From: Mactra quadrangularis
Lineage: Eukaryota; Mollusca; Bivalvia; Venerida; Mactridae
Reading direction: 5' to 3'
Length of the DNA stretch: 64,000 bases
Assembly (NCBI GenBank): GCA_025267735.1
Contig: CM046298.1
Coordinates: forward strand, 42,603,917-42,667,916
Positions 48,065-60,200 of the stretch are shown here, piece after piece (the first letter of the stretch is position 1; the number at the start of each line of letters is the position of its first letter). The notes beneath the pieces were generated by a model that had not been told where the DNA came from, ran no database searches, and saw only the letters and a program-made list of their open reading frames with translations. Position numbers and translations under genes: made by a program.

Positions 48065-50880
48065 TTCTTGTTTTAAATTAATTACAAACTGGATCAAACA
48101 TGTCACAAATAGGATTATATGGTGTCAATCGAATTTAAAATCTTGATATTTTTCTCTTAAATTGAATAATACACAATTGAAATACTAGAATTATGTGTGA
48201 CATTTTTGACGCATGTCAATAAAACCTGAGCAAAAAGTAAACCAAAATGCATGAAAAATGCCAATTTCCAAGGAAACTTTGACTTTTAATGTAATATTAA
48301 ATGCACATTTACTTTAGATATCTGGATAAAAACGTACTTGTATTATGCCCATGTGGCGATTAACATTTGTGGAATTTGACGGGAATCGGATAAAAAATAA
48401 AACAACAGTAATTTGGCAAGATTTCTAGATTCGTAAAAATATTCTGTACTGTGTACTTTAAAAAGATACAGATGGAAAAGTTTTTAAGTATTTTTATCAC
48501 TCACTTAGTTCTTATCAAGTCTAGTCTTTATCACAGCAATGATGATACTTAGTTGCTTTTTTTCAATGCACATCGGAAATAGAGTCTTTTAGGTCGCTCA
48601 TATTCTAATATTATTATTTCTCGCTGATTTAATGTCATGTATGAGACTAACTAACGACTTAATGTAAAAAGTAGTCAGAGGGTGTCTCGGTTGCTAGCCA
48701 CTAAAACTTCTATTTCGTCGATCTTTGAACATTTACATACCAAGGAAAGAAAGTCATTCTTATCCATGAAAATTCTCTATTGATGTCATCTGTTCGGCCT
48801 CGTTAGAAATAGTTAGCAAACCATTTGCATAGAAATGCTAAGAAAGCTGATGTGCACCAAATAACATTCAATCTAATATGACATATATAGCCTTTACTTA
48901 GTAGCTCTTGTCATATATCTGTTTCCATTGTACAGGGAATGAATTATTGATTGTCAAACGTTATGCCATTGTTTAATTTGTTATGGTATCAACAACTCGA
49001 TATATTGAAGCAATTCAAACATTTTTGTTGTGATACTTTTTCTTGATTGCATACTTTGTTAATGTTTACTAATTGCTTTCTTTCATGGAAATTAAAAATA
49101 AAATATATTGATTTGAATAATTTTTAAATTAATTGTCGGCTACGGAATTCCGATGCTTTTTAAAAAACCAAATTCAGATTTGTTAACCAACAGACACAAT
49201 TTCTACCATGTAAAATTAGGAGAACCAGTGGAATTTTCTTTTACAATAAATAATGCTGGTAGATTTTTTGCTCTGAAAATGCATGAATTTATTGATTTCT
49301 TCGAATTTTTTATCACAAAAATTCTTGCAGAGAGATGAGATTGGTTAATAATATACTGGTGCAAGAAATTGAAACAGATGTATGTGCGAAAGAATAAAAT
49401 TAAAATGATAATTTGATGGTTAAATGCGGGTAAAATGATTGATGATACAGCTTTAATGACAGCAAAATTAGGAAATCGTCTTAATAACTAGGTCTTCGCA
49501 CGCACATGGGTATATTTTTTGGTTTTAGCGATTTTACTTTCTTCGTCATGTCGACAAGAGGTGATTTTGATCGCTGCTTTTGAACTGAACATGGAATTAA
49601 ATCAAATAAAGATATCTATGCATGGTATGGCGATTTTTAAGTTCTCTCAAATCTATAAAGAAGACAAGTCGTAAATGAAAACACGTTTAATATTTTTTTA
49701 TCTATAAATTGATTATATGTGTATCAATCAACTTTGCTTCAAATGCGTATTGATAGTGTGTTTTTGCATGAAATATTCAATGTGTTCTTTAAGGAGCGCA
49801 ACAAAATTAACTCTTGCATAATAAAATCAAAATCAATACTATATTGGACAATAAGACACATGGAAAAGTAGTATACATTTAAGAGGTTGTCGCGGTTATA
49901 GCAATCCTAAAGCTATAATCATTCCGTCTTATAAAAGTCTAAATGTATCTTTATCATCAAATGGAGTTGCAATAGTGTTTTATTCAGTCCACGATATTAA
50001 CGAAGATATTGTATTCATGCAATTTCATTTTTTAGTTATTTCGATAATTTCAATATTAAGAATGGTATTTGAAGTGCAGGTGAAATTTTACTTAATTACT
50101 CAATTACTTTACGTTATATATTTATAATTCACAATTTACAATAATTGTTGTGATGCTGTGACCGTTTGTTTTACGCCAATAGTCAGAAATAAAATTTAAC
50201 TTGGAACCTATAGATAGAGGTACTTAGAATATTATAAGATGTATTTAAATGTATGTCAAGTGTTTACCGAGGCGATAAGAAAACCTTGTTGTAAATTATC
50301 ATGTTAAAACCGATCTATTTCCAAAGTACGTCGATAGTTATTATCATGTAGGAAATAATTTTAATGTACATTATTAGAAGACTACCAATATAAAATAGGT
50401 TAAACCTGTCTAAAATTACAAAAACAGAGCTCATACTTTAACTGAATGATAAATTGAACCATTTAAGAGTGTTTTTGTGTGGTCTTTTAATGTAAAAATG
50501 TCTTATTAACGCTATGCATTTTTTCTTCATGGCATAGATCTGTAATAATATCAAAGCAGATTAACGTTGATAGTTAGAACATGTTTGAATTAATTTAATG
50601 TTATTTTGCGTAGATAATGATTCTGTCCACCTTTCTATTGCATTCAAATTCATAAAAGTCTTAGTAGTGTCTGGTTTTTCGCGATTTACTATAGATCATA
50701 CTCTGAAAACAAACAAAAATGTTACCGGATTCATTCATGTTGGAATAAACTATACAAATGCTTTAAGGAGTCACCCTTGTGAATGTTTTTACTCTTTGTT
50801 TCTATATAAAATAGCCAAGTTTTAGTGTCTCTGCTGACTTTCTCAAATAGATTGAGAAATAATGATTGGTACCCTATTAA
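48065..50880. other. Intronic AT-rich DNA, nothing recognised
   Basis: No coding or RNA feature supported. Short open frames at 49153-49338 and 50598-50825 have no recognisable content. Confidence 0.45.
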
Positions 50881-50884
50881 TCCT

Positions 50885-51240
50885 CCACACTAGACTTGCA
50901 AAATAAGACCAATAAATATAGGTCATGAACGATTCAATTTTTCACCAGTTCACATTGTGCACATGTATAGTTGGGAATTCCCATTCTCAAAGGTCAAAAT
51001 GACCGCAGTACACTAAATTCTAAATCTTCCACCGCAAGAAGTAGTCCTAAAAAGAAAACACAAACTGGTCACAATATTGTCCTGGAGGGATAGAAAAACT
51101 AATTTGGGTGAAAAATATATCATTTGACACATACAAACAGAGTCACGGGCCACCCAAATGCAGTCAAACTAAATTCTCGGAACTATTTTCGCAGTGCACA
51201 ACGACCCGGAAGAGCGACACCTAAAGTTCTAAAATAAAAA
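50885..51240. other. Less AT-rich intronic patch, possible old repeat
   Basis: This patch is compositionally different from its surroundings, with words such as 'gtcaaaatgaccgcagta', 'tcctggagggatag' and 'cgacccggaagagcgac'. It has stops in all frames and no internal duplication. It could be a decayed dispersed repeat; there is no second copy in the window to prove that. Confidence 0.25.
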
Positions 51241-51244
51241 CGAT

Positions 51245-53790
51245 GAAATACTTTTATCTAGTCTGTAGAAATTTGCATTTTGCATCTCTAATAACACGCT
51301 GTCAACCTAAGAGATTTTAAAATAATTTTTACATTGATAATTATAAATGCTAGAAACTAATTTCTGAATGAAACTTAGAATTCCAATTATCAATGAGCTA
51401 ACACATAAAATAATTCTGTATAATGTACATTAAAAACGAATATTTTCTGTCATCACTATGCATAATTTCACATCTCCCAAGACATATTGCCACATTGCAT
51501 GATATATAATCCTTTTTACTGACAGAAATTACAAATCATATGTTGCTCAAGAACCGCTATGTTAACTGGCGAATAGTGGTTTCCCTGCATGTATGTTAAT
51601 AAATGCATAATATGTTTGCTTCCGTCATCGTTCATCTGTTGGGAAATCAATTTTAAGAGAATGATCTTTGCGATGAGATGAGATTAATCATATAATACTC
51701 TTTAAAATATGTGTAGCTATATACTAAGATTAGAGACAGGAATGTATTATACTACTTTAGTTTTGCCATTTTCCCTAAACAAAGGTTCACGTACTGCACG
51801 TGCAGATTTTTAAGTCATCAGGGACATCATCTTTGATTAAGGTACTATTTATTATATGATTGTGTTGAAGATGACAAGAAAAACTAGTCCAAAAGGAGCT
51901 GTAATGGTATCAAGATGGACTAACCTATGCCTAATGTTCTTAGGTACATGAACTTGTATACACAGACTAAGAAAAATATATTTTGGGTTAAATACAATTA
52001 GATAAGTAAAATGGAGATGAAATGTTTATCAAAGAGACGGAATTTTAACAATTTCAACAGAATTGAAAATAGAGACATTTGGCATTGATAACAATTTTGA
52101 TATTATTGTTGGTCCCATTCTTGTAATTTGTGTTAAGATACAAAATCTGTTTCAAAATTGCGTGACATTTATGTCGTGTTTGATTAGAAGAAATCTAGAA
52201 CTATTTCACTTAGAAATTATGGCCAACACGTGGTACTTGAATTATTTAAATTCAGACATTGTAGAGACAAATTAGAAATTCTAGTTGTAAATCATTTTGT
52301 ATTCATTTCACATAAATGAAAATATTCAAGAGACCCTTTCTTAGCAATTCTATTCAAAAGAATTAAATTAATCTTTCAAAATTTGGTCTAAATATTTTCG
52401 CATGTTATTACAAAGCTGAACGTATGTAAGAACGATTTCATTTCCATCAGAACCTAAGTCGTGAACTTTGTTGTATATATTCACAGTCATTAATGTTTCA
52501 CAGTTTACCCATTTATCCAAATTAACCATTAACATATGATTTAAACTTATAGTTAACGAAGGTTTGACTTGATTTATAAACTGGCGTTCGCCGGAACAAT
52601 TCAACGTTTAAATTACACAGTCGTTGTTCTTACATGCACGATTCTACTGCACATATACGTGTTAACTCTTACATTCTAAGGCAACCAAACGTGATAGATA
52701 ACAGTATAAATTAAGGAAAAAGGTTGCAAATTTCAAAATTATGTTAAGAGCATAAAAACATTCCAATTACTTTACTACTAAAATGAATGATTCATCAGCT
52801 AAAGAAAGTTGAATGCAAACTAGAACATACAATGTATTGATTCCAATGAGGCAAGATGCACTTAGTCCATATTTTGCATCAAATAATGTGACGTTATATA
52901 CATAATGTATTTTATTCTGATTACAAGATTGTTATATTTTGTCATTATTTTTAATAATAATCTCAAAGTAATCGCAAAATCTCAAAGACAAATATTTTAT
53001 TAGCGTGTTACTTGTCGTTTGTTTCTCTATTGACATTTGTGTTTTCGTGATAAACTGTAACAGCAAGTATGTTTCTGTCATTCGTAAACAAGATTAATCG
53101 TAACTAGATACTTTTGGAGTACTTGGTCTTTGTATAGTTGAGAAAACAATTCCAAGTCGTAATTGCCTTAAAGTATGTAAACGCCTGCTAAAAATCTACG
53201 AAAACAACTTGAGGTTGAAAATGTTGTTTTTTGTTTGCTCTTAATATCAAGATTTTCTTGGACAAAAATGCACGCATTACAACTAACTTGCTTTGATAAA
53301 TGTTTCTGACACAATTTGTCTAGAAGTACAAATTATCTTTTAAAAGATATAATATATAATACCATAATTATAATGAGTGATGGTCTCACTATCTTATAAG
53401 AAATTAACAAACTTGTCAAAAAAGTATTTCACGCACAGAAAGAATCATAACTTTATGAAGACCTAAAATTAAGTAGAGATGTAATAGTTAAAATGCATAA
53501 TTACATTCGTGCATTTCATTCATCTATCCATTTTGTGTAGGTGTTATCAAATTTTAATTTATCCTTTAATATATATTTACTGTACATTAAGCAAGAACTC
53601 TAAAGCAATTGAATATTGTTCACTGTACAAGATAAACAAATAAAATGTTTGCATATTATTTAAAAAATCTTTTAATATTGTTCTTTAAAAGACCTTCTTT
53701 TATGTTAGTATATATACAAAGGTTTCTATTTTTGTTACTGCAACAGTAACATGGGTAGCAAGTTTTAATTTTGTTATAAAAAGTACCATA
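51245..53790. other. 3' part of the giant intron, nothing recognised
   Basis: AT-rich, with no exon-like frame. The last 50 bases before 53812 contain a pyrimidine-rich run ('tgcattttatttctacttcag') suited to a splice acceptor. Confidence 0.5.
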
Positions 53791-53811
53791 TGCATTTTAT
53801 TTCTACTTCAG

Positions 53812-54677
53812 GCAAGCTGGTGCCATTGCTGGAGAATTCAGTTGTTCATGTTTCGACATTAACAATGCTAGCCGTGACATTTGAAAGATACAACGCACTG
53901 TGTCATCCGTTCAAACAACGAATGGTAACTACAACATCGGCTACAGTTAGAATCATCATCATTATTTGGCTAGTGGGAGTTCTGGTCACTTTACCATTTG
54001 TGTTTATGACTGAATTACACAGAGCTAAATGGTACGATGGGAGTTCTGTACATGTGTGCCGAACAATTATAGATAGCCAGATTCGACATATTTACATCGT
54101 TGGTTTGATGGTGTTGTTCTTCATTGTTCCACTGTTCGCCTTAATTGGTTTCTATACGCTTATTATAAAACAACTCATGTCGGATAAGTTGAGATGCATA
54201 GCACAAAATGAACGTTCTGCCGTATGTACTTTAAGATCAAGAAAACAAGTGGTTAAAATGTTAATTGTTATCATTATTCTATTTTTCTTGTCATTGTTTC
54301 CAATTCGTGTACTAACTATATGGTTATTATTCGCTAATACTTGTGACATTGCCAAATTGGGAACTGAAGGATTTTTGAATTTAATCTCGTGGTCAAAAAT
54401 TTTAATGTACATAAACAGCGTCGGTAATCCAATTATTTATAAATTAACTTCAACTAAATTTCAATCGGCTTTCAACCGAATTCTATGGCGTAGACGAGCC
54501 TTCCGTTCTTCTGAACGCGCCACGACAATACTGTGTTCTAAACGAGGTGGAAGGTCAGCATCAAATGCCGGTGTCACTCAAATGGTTATGTTAAATAACA
54601 CAAATTCAGTCAGATTTAAACGGTCTTTTAAGTCTACAAGTTCAAGTCGAAGTACTTCAAGCAAAAACTACGACTAA
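53812..54677 (+). CDS. Class A peptide GPCR, coding exon 2 (TM3 to C-tail)
   Basis: This exon completes Cys124 and encodes residues 125-411. TM3 ends in ERY (148-150), the E/DRY motif. W176 is the TM4 tryptophan. C206 in ECL2 can pair with C124. TM5 has P230. TM6 has FFLSLFP with P287, but Leu replaces the usual Trp of CWxP. TM7 has NSVGNPIIY (325-333), the NPxxY motif. A basic helix-8 region (RILWRRRAFR) and a Ser-rich C-tail ending near SSSRSTSSKNYD offer kinase and arrestin sites. The acceptor 'ttctacttcag' ends at 53811 and the frame closes with TAA at 54675-54677. The whole protein is 411 residues, a normal size. The LENSVVHVSTLT stretch and the LFPIR of TM6 point to the GHSR/TRHR-like peptide receptors of invertebrates; this subfamily call is tentative. 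Confidence 0.94.
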
Positions 54678-55835
54678 AACCAAAAGACATACATGTCTCA
54701 TTGTGGTTTCTACTGAATTCCTAGCTGTATCGAGAATTCTAATGTCACGTTTAGTTTAACCGCTTCAGTGCGGCCCTTTACGGAACAATTACTTTGCACA
54801 ACAACAGCATTTGATAGTTCTATACGTTTTCAATTGAATATATCCTGTGCAGAGCAACCACCTCTAAACAGCAACAAACTTTAGACTCTCTGAGTGAGTG
54901 TTATTCAAGAGAGGTTGTACTGCATACTGGTTAAAAAAACCCAACAATGACAAAATATCATGATAAAGCAGATGGCTAACTTTACACTATATTATCAGTG
55001 GTTTGCCAATGTTATACTGAATGAAGTGTCTTTAATGTTTTTTTTAATGAAAATCTTTATATTAATACAGTAGCAGCTTTAACTGATTCTTGTGACAAAC
55101 AGTTAAATGACAAAGTGACGATGTTCTAAATAATAATTAAAGACATTATACGTTCAGATATAATGAAATATGTCAAGAACGGAACAAATTAGTGTTGCAA
55201 GGAAGTTGTGGGAAAACTAAAGGTTTTTAAGATGTTCGTAATGTAGTGATAACTATTTGTCTTAGACAATATAAAATGGTAATTGGATTCATTTGTAGTA
55301 TTGATACATAGTAATCATACATATATATCGCAATATACCAGATGACGAACTGGATCTCAATTCGAACTTTTTTGCTTTATTAGATTTGTATATAATAAAT
55401 TTCCTTATATGTACATGTATATAAATGCATGAACTTTTAATTTAATGTTAACGTGAGTTATACAATGCTTATGTATTAAAATATTATGTTCATCATTGTT
55501 GCGTGTTCTAATATTTCAACTGCTTTAGAAATACCTTAGTTACTACTAATAAAAACGTTTATGATCTGTAAGGAAAGCGCGTTCAATTTTATACACTTGA
55601 ATGAATAATACAGATAAAGGATTTAATCCAATATCAATTCGCTTTGACCTTTACTCATGTAAAAAGGCGTGGGAAAAAGATATTAATAACATTAAAAGAT
55701 TAAACTGATTTCATGTGATATAATCCAAAGAATTGTTGAATGGATACTGGCTTAGTACAATTCTGAAAAATTCTGTTTCATTATTAGGATGGTCTGTCTT
55801 GGTTATTAACTTTTTTCAATATTACCTATCAATTA
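54678..55835 (+). other. Probable 3' UTR and downstream flank of the receptor
   Basis: No further coding sequence. Candidate polyadenylation signals AATAAA lie at 55394-55399 and 55548-55553; which is used cannot be told from the sequence. Confidence 0.4.
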
Positions 55836-55839
55836 CTTC

Positions 55840-55990
55840 GTTGATACGATGGTGAAACAACAATATCGCGATGATAAAAACAATGTTGGTATGTTGATGA
55901 TACAACGATGGTTCGATGTAGATCAACGATGGTACGATGGTACACAACAATTGCACGATGATAAAACAACAATGGCGCAATAGTAGGATT
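55840..55990. repeat. Degenerate ACGATGGT/ACAACAAT short-repeat tract
   Basis: Words 'acgatggt', 'gatgataaaacaac', 'aacaatg(g/t)' recur irregularly, for example 'acgatggttcgatg' and 'acgatggtacgatgg'. A related word 'ggtacgatgatgaaaac' follows the next element on its right side, so that element probably inserted into this tract. Confidence 0.5.
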
Positions 55991-55991
55991 A

Positions 55992-56326
55992 GGGTTGTCA
56001 CGATACGCCAGAAGCGTACTGCGATATATTGCAATACGCTGTCATCGTATCGCGATATGTACCACGATATATTGCGAGCTTTTAGATTCGTTGTTCTTCC
56101 GCTATATTTAACAGAAAAATTGCAAATCTTATATGCAGCTACTGATAGAATCTAGCCTCTTTAAGTATATACGGTCATTTAGGACTGAGACGCGCCCCAA
56201 TCGGTTAAGTTATTGCAACTTCATGTTAGATGGAATGTATACCGGTACATTCAAATCGTACCGCGGTACGTATTACTGCAGCTGCGTATTGCAATATACC
56301 GGTATACCGGTATATTGTGGCAGCCC
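55992..56326. mobile_element. MITE-like element with imperfect terminal inverted repeats
   Basis: The left end GGGTTGTCACGATA and the complement of the right end, GGGCTGCCACAATA, match at 11 of 14 positions. Both ends are bordered by TA (ta|GGG...CCC|ta), consistent with a TA target duplication. The interior is rich in palindromic words such as 'gtaccgcggtac' and 'ataccggtataccggtat'. No transposase frame. Superfamily unassigned. Confidence 0.55.
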
Positions 56327-56329
56327 TAG

Positions 56330-56980
56330 GTACGATGATGAAAACCCGATATTATTATCGTTGTTTTGTAATAACGAGACGAGTATCTCCATTCTGTCCC
56401 TGGTGCTTTGCATTAACCTTTAATCAGATGATTTTATCTGTTAGACATGACAAATAAATCATTATCCACTTTCACGAGGTGCATGAAATGAAATAATCTT
56501 GTTGAAATTCCCTCTAAGATATGAATGAAAAGTCTTTGATGTGATAGATACAACTAGTCAGTACAGTATAACCATTTTTAAAAATATAATACTAACGCCA
56601 TATTACAGCTAGTATCACTGGATGACCTAGTTGAGAAAGAAATCCAGAACTTAGAAGATAATGATAGTGTAAAATGATTTTAATGAGCTATGTTCTATAT
56701 TTAAGAGTGAGAGGTTATTATATTCTTTGTTTTCCACTTTATACTGAAGTCTTCATATTATTTCTTGTCATTATCTTGAGAAAAGTATATTATCGATAAG
56801 TAAAATGCCTCATATTACAAACATAAAATGCCAAATTAGATAGAACAAGAAACATCAGATATTTTTGCATGAACATAGCATAAGGATATTGCTTCGTGAA
56901 CTCGCACTTTTTGTACATGTTTTAAATCTAAATATCTTAAAATAAATTAAGATTCTCTTAATGAAAACAACGATTGAAAT
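56330..56980. other. Downstream AT-rich DNA, nothing recognised
   Basis: No coding frame, RNA gene or repeat supported. Confidence 0.45.
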
Positions 56981-56983
56981 GTA

Positions 56984-57294
56984 CTGTAGCGTTGTCAGTT
57001 ACAGAACGTTACATAACGATACATCCGGAACTCCTCGGCCATTCGCTGCGAATAATCTCGGACATATTTAGACGCTATTTTGAAACTACCGGTGTTGAAG
57101 AAAACAAATATATGAACGTGTAGGCATTAAGTGATGTTTCGATTTTAGTCCGTAAATTTTGAAACATCACTCATTGCCTTAACGATCGCATATTTGTGTA
57201 TTAGATTAGATTATTCGCAGCGAATGGCCGAGGAGTTCCGAATGTATCGTTATGTAACGTTCTGTAACGTTCGCGATAACTGAACACGCTACTG
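56984..57294. mobile_element. Foldback MITE with 60-bp inverted arms
   Basis: Left arm 56999-57058 and right arm 57208-57267 are reverse complements over 60 bp with one mismatch (C at 57025). Outside them, GTAGCGTTGTCAGTTA on the left and TAACTGAACACGCTAC on the right extend the symmetry after a 9-10-base gap on the right. Inside, GTGATGTTTC (from about 57132) pairs with GAAACATCAC, and a further imperfect match flanks it, so almost the whole element folds back on itself. No coding capacity. It is a nonautonomous DNA element of uncertain superfamily. Confidence 0.85.
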
Positions 57295-57299
57295 ATCTT

Positions 57300-60200
57300 C
57301 ACAATTTATGAGAAAAAATTATCAAGTATATAATGTATCTGATTTCTGTATTATCGAGCTGCATAGGATTAAATAAAGAAAATAAGTATAGTCTATGGAC
57401 CTTTGGTACAATCAAAACAATATCCTTGCGCTCGTTTCTCAACCGTCAAATACTTTAAAGCGCTCCCAAACAATTATCTAAAAGACATCTTTTAAATTTT
57501 TACACAGCTGCCTAATCTATTTCATTTTAAAAGGACTTGCGTACTAGTAGTAAATTGTAACAGACTTTAATAAGAGTACCACCAAGAAATGAAATTGTCC
57601 CAATATAGCCGACAGTAAGAGATTAATTAAATTCAGATACCATTAACGTTTAAATCGATTCAAAGTTCTTGCCTCTGTGAGTTCTGTAAAACTAAGATTA
57701 CAATAATATTGCAATGTTTTTGCCTCTTTGGTCGTATGTTATTGTTTATGGTTAATTAAGTGGCTGCATTTTGTTATAAGTCGTACGAAGCGCGGCAAAA
57801 ATATAAATGAAAGAACAACTGAAGGTCTTATACACTACTCGTCCTAAGAACAACTGTTGGAATGATTTAAAATGTGAAATATGACCGGATTTTCTACATG
57901 TTACGAATGAAGTTGAAGTCTTTATCAATTTCTATGATATATTTGTTTCATAAAAATGGCAACGATTGTGACATTAATAATCCATTTAAACATCAACCAA
58001 TGTGACACAATGGTTCACGAGACGAAACTTCTAATCAATTTGAGATTACACTCGTTCATCGTATTCACGATTGTGCTACATTACTCAAACAGGATGCCAC
58101 TCCAAACCATATTTGTTGTCATTGGTTATTATTTTAACCCATATGTTAGATATTTGCGTTGACAGACATATCTATCATCGGTTCATAAAAAGGTAGGTGA
58201 AAATGACAAGCTAGTATTTGTTTGAAAGCTTTAAGAAACGTTTTGATATTAGAAATAGTATAAGAAGATTGACAATGGTATACAATATATATATATTGAT
58301 ATACAGCCAAATATAGCATTATAAAAATATTTCCTTTCCACACGTTCTGAAAGTAGCATTAGAGATCACTTTCCCTATAAATTTATGGATCTACTTTATG
58401 ACATTATCTTTAGTGGTTTAGATCATCTCATTTACTCGCATTAATGGTGATGACGGTAACAAACACATATTCTAATAATGTATGGACCTTTATTTATATA
58501 TCTTTCTTCGCAGATGATGTGTATCTGGTTAATTTCTGAAGTATTATTAAAATGCAATCTATGTGCTAGTATTGAGATTGTTGACAAGAATATATAATTA
58601 TGTCAACAGTATGTCATGATTGATGGGATAAAGTATCATTATATACAGTATCATTATAATGTCATAGATATTGTGATAGTTTTATCATTATTGTATCATG
58701 ATCCTGTATGCAGCATCTGTTAGAACATCTGCATACAATAGAATGTTAACAATTCGTCTAAACGTTGACCAATCGAATTCGAAGCAAATAAGGTCTATAT
58801 CATACCAGTAATAATTACAGTAAAATTTCGTTTTGAGATTTGTAATTCAGTGCCTTTTTGTGTATTTTTTAGGGTAAGTTTTTTATCCCGTAGCAGATAC
58901 ATGTATACAACACATCTCGTCAGCCTAGTCACATGGCTGTCGTCAATGTGTCGATGATTTGTTGAAAAATGTCCCGATGAAATGAGTTCTATAACAGACT
59001 TGCGTGTACACATTCCTTATTGTATTATGACTATAACAAAGACACTTGATAAAAGTTTGCATCTAATTCTTACTTTTCTGACTCGTATGCATGCACAAAT
59101 TGTGCAAGTAAAATTACAATAAACTAGTTTTCCAATTAAGCTTAGCGTTAGCTGTATAGATCATTTTTACTGATCTGTTTCCATATTCAAGAATTATACT
59201 TGCAAAGCAACAGATGCTTATACAAATTTGAATACACCTCTGTTCATAATTGTTGAAATTTCATGTTCTATGTTAATACTATCCAAGCTGTCTATCCAGG
59301 TTTCATCTGAAACATATAGATGAGGTTTGAAAATATATACATGTTATTCAAATGCGGTTTGAAAACTGTTTAATTGTACTTGCAAAAACTGTGATAAATC
59401 ATCCAACTTTACATTTTTACATTGTCTAACAAACTACATAAAAATTAATTATAGCGGTGCATAACTGTATCACAAATAAAGGATGACCACATTATGTTCA
59501 ATGCAAGACGTTTTTCATTACAGCATGTCAACAAGCTTAAGTTATATAAAATGTTACAATTTGTAATTGAATTACTAATGAAATTAAATAAATTTTAAAA
59601 GCTAGCAAAAATTGTAAAAAGACATAAATAAAAAAACTTTCACTAAGAAAGAAATACCATTTGAAAGCATTGAAATAAATAAATATGAGCTTTGTAAATT
59701 TAAAAGATACTATTAAAACAAATAATCATTCTCGTGATCATAATGAAGATACATGTAAACGGTTATGTTTTCGCTAAGAAGAAATTGGAGTGACAATTGC
59801 TACATACATAGCTTACTTCAAAAAAATAAAATTTTGGCTAAACTATTTACCAACTTAACGTTCATCGTGAATGATCTGTAAGTAATTGTGAGACATAATT
59901 GAATGTTTTAGGTCAATTTCATTACGCACTTTTATCGTCAGACGGCTTAATAAAAAAGTTTATTAAATCTTATGTCACTTTTAATAAATATATTTAAAAG
60001 TATATTAAGTTATATATTTGATTTTTTTCACTATGTAAATTCAATAGTTGCCGTATTCATTTCCATTTTACAGAATTCATAATAGCTAAGTGTATTCCCC
60101 AGACAAAAAAATAAAGTGCCTGAGGATCTATTTCCTGAACTTACTGACATATCTAATTATCCAGCAAAATATATGGCTCCCTTTCCTATTAAAAGTGTAA

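Larger units (their letters stand above)
13166..53811 (+). other. Phase-1 intron of the GPCR gene (about 40.6 kb)
   Basis: The donor GTAAGT (13166) and the acceptor 'ttctacttcag' (ends 53811) follow the GT-AG rule. Splicing joins T with GC to form the Cys124 codon and preserves the frame: 370 + 866 = 1236 nt, exactly 412 codons with the stop. The intron carries a LINE, at least five SINE copies, a mariner relic, a segmental duplication and a tandem array. I cannot exclude an additional small alternative exon, but none is needed for an intact receptor. Confidence 0.88.

Noticed and set aside
56133..56457. Two overlapping plus-strand frames of 96 and 75 codons
   Set aside because: Both read through the TIR element and its palindromic interior, have no domain and no splice support.
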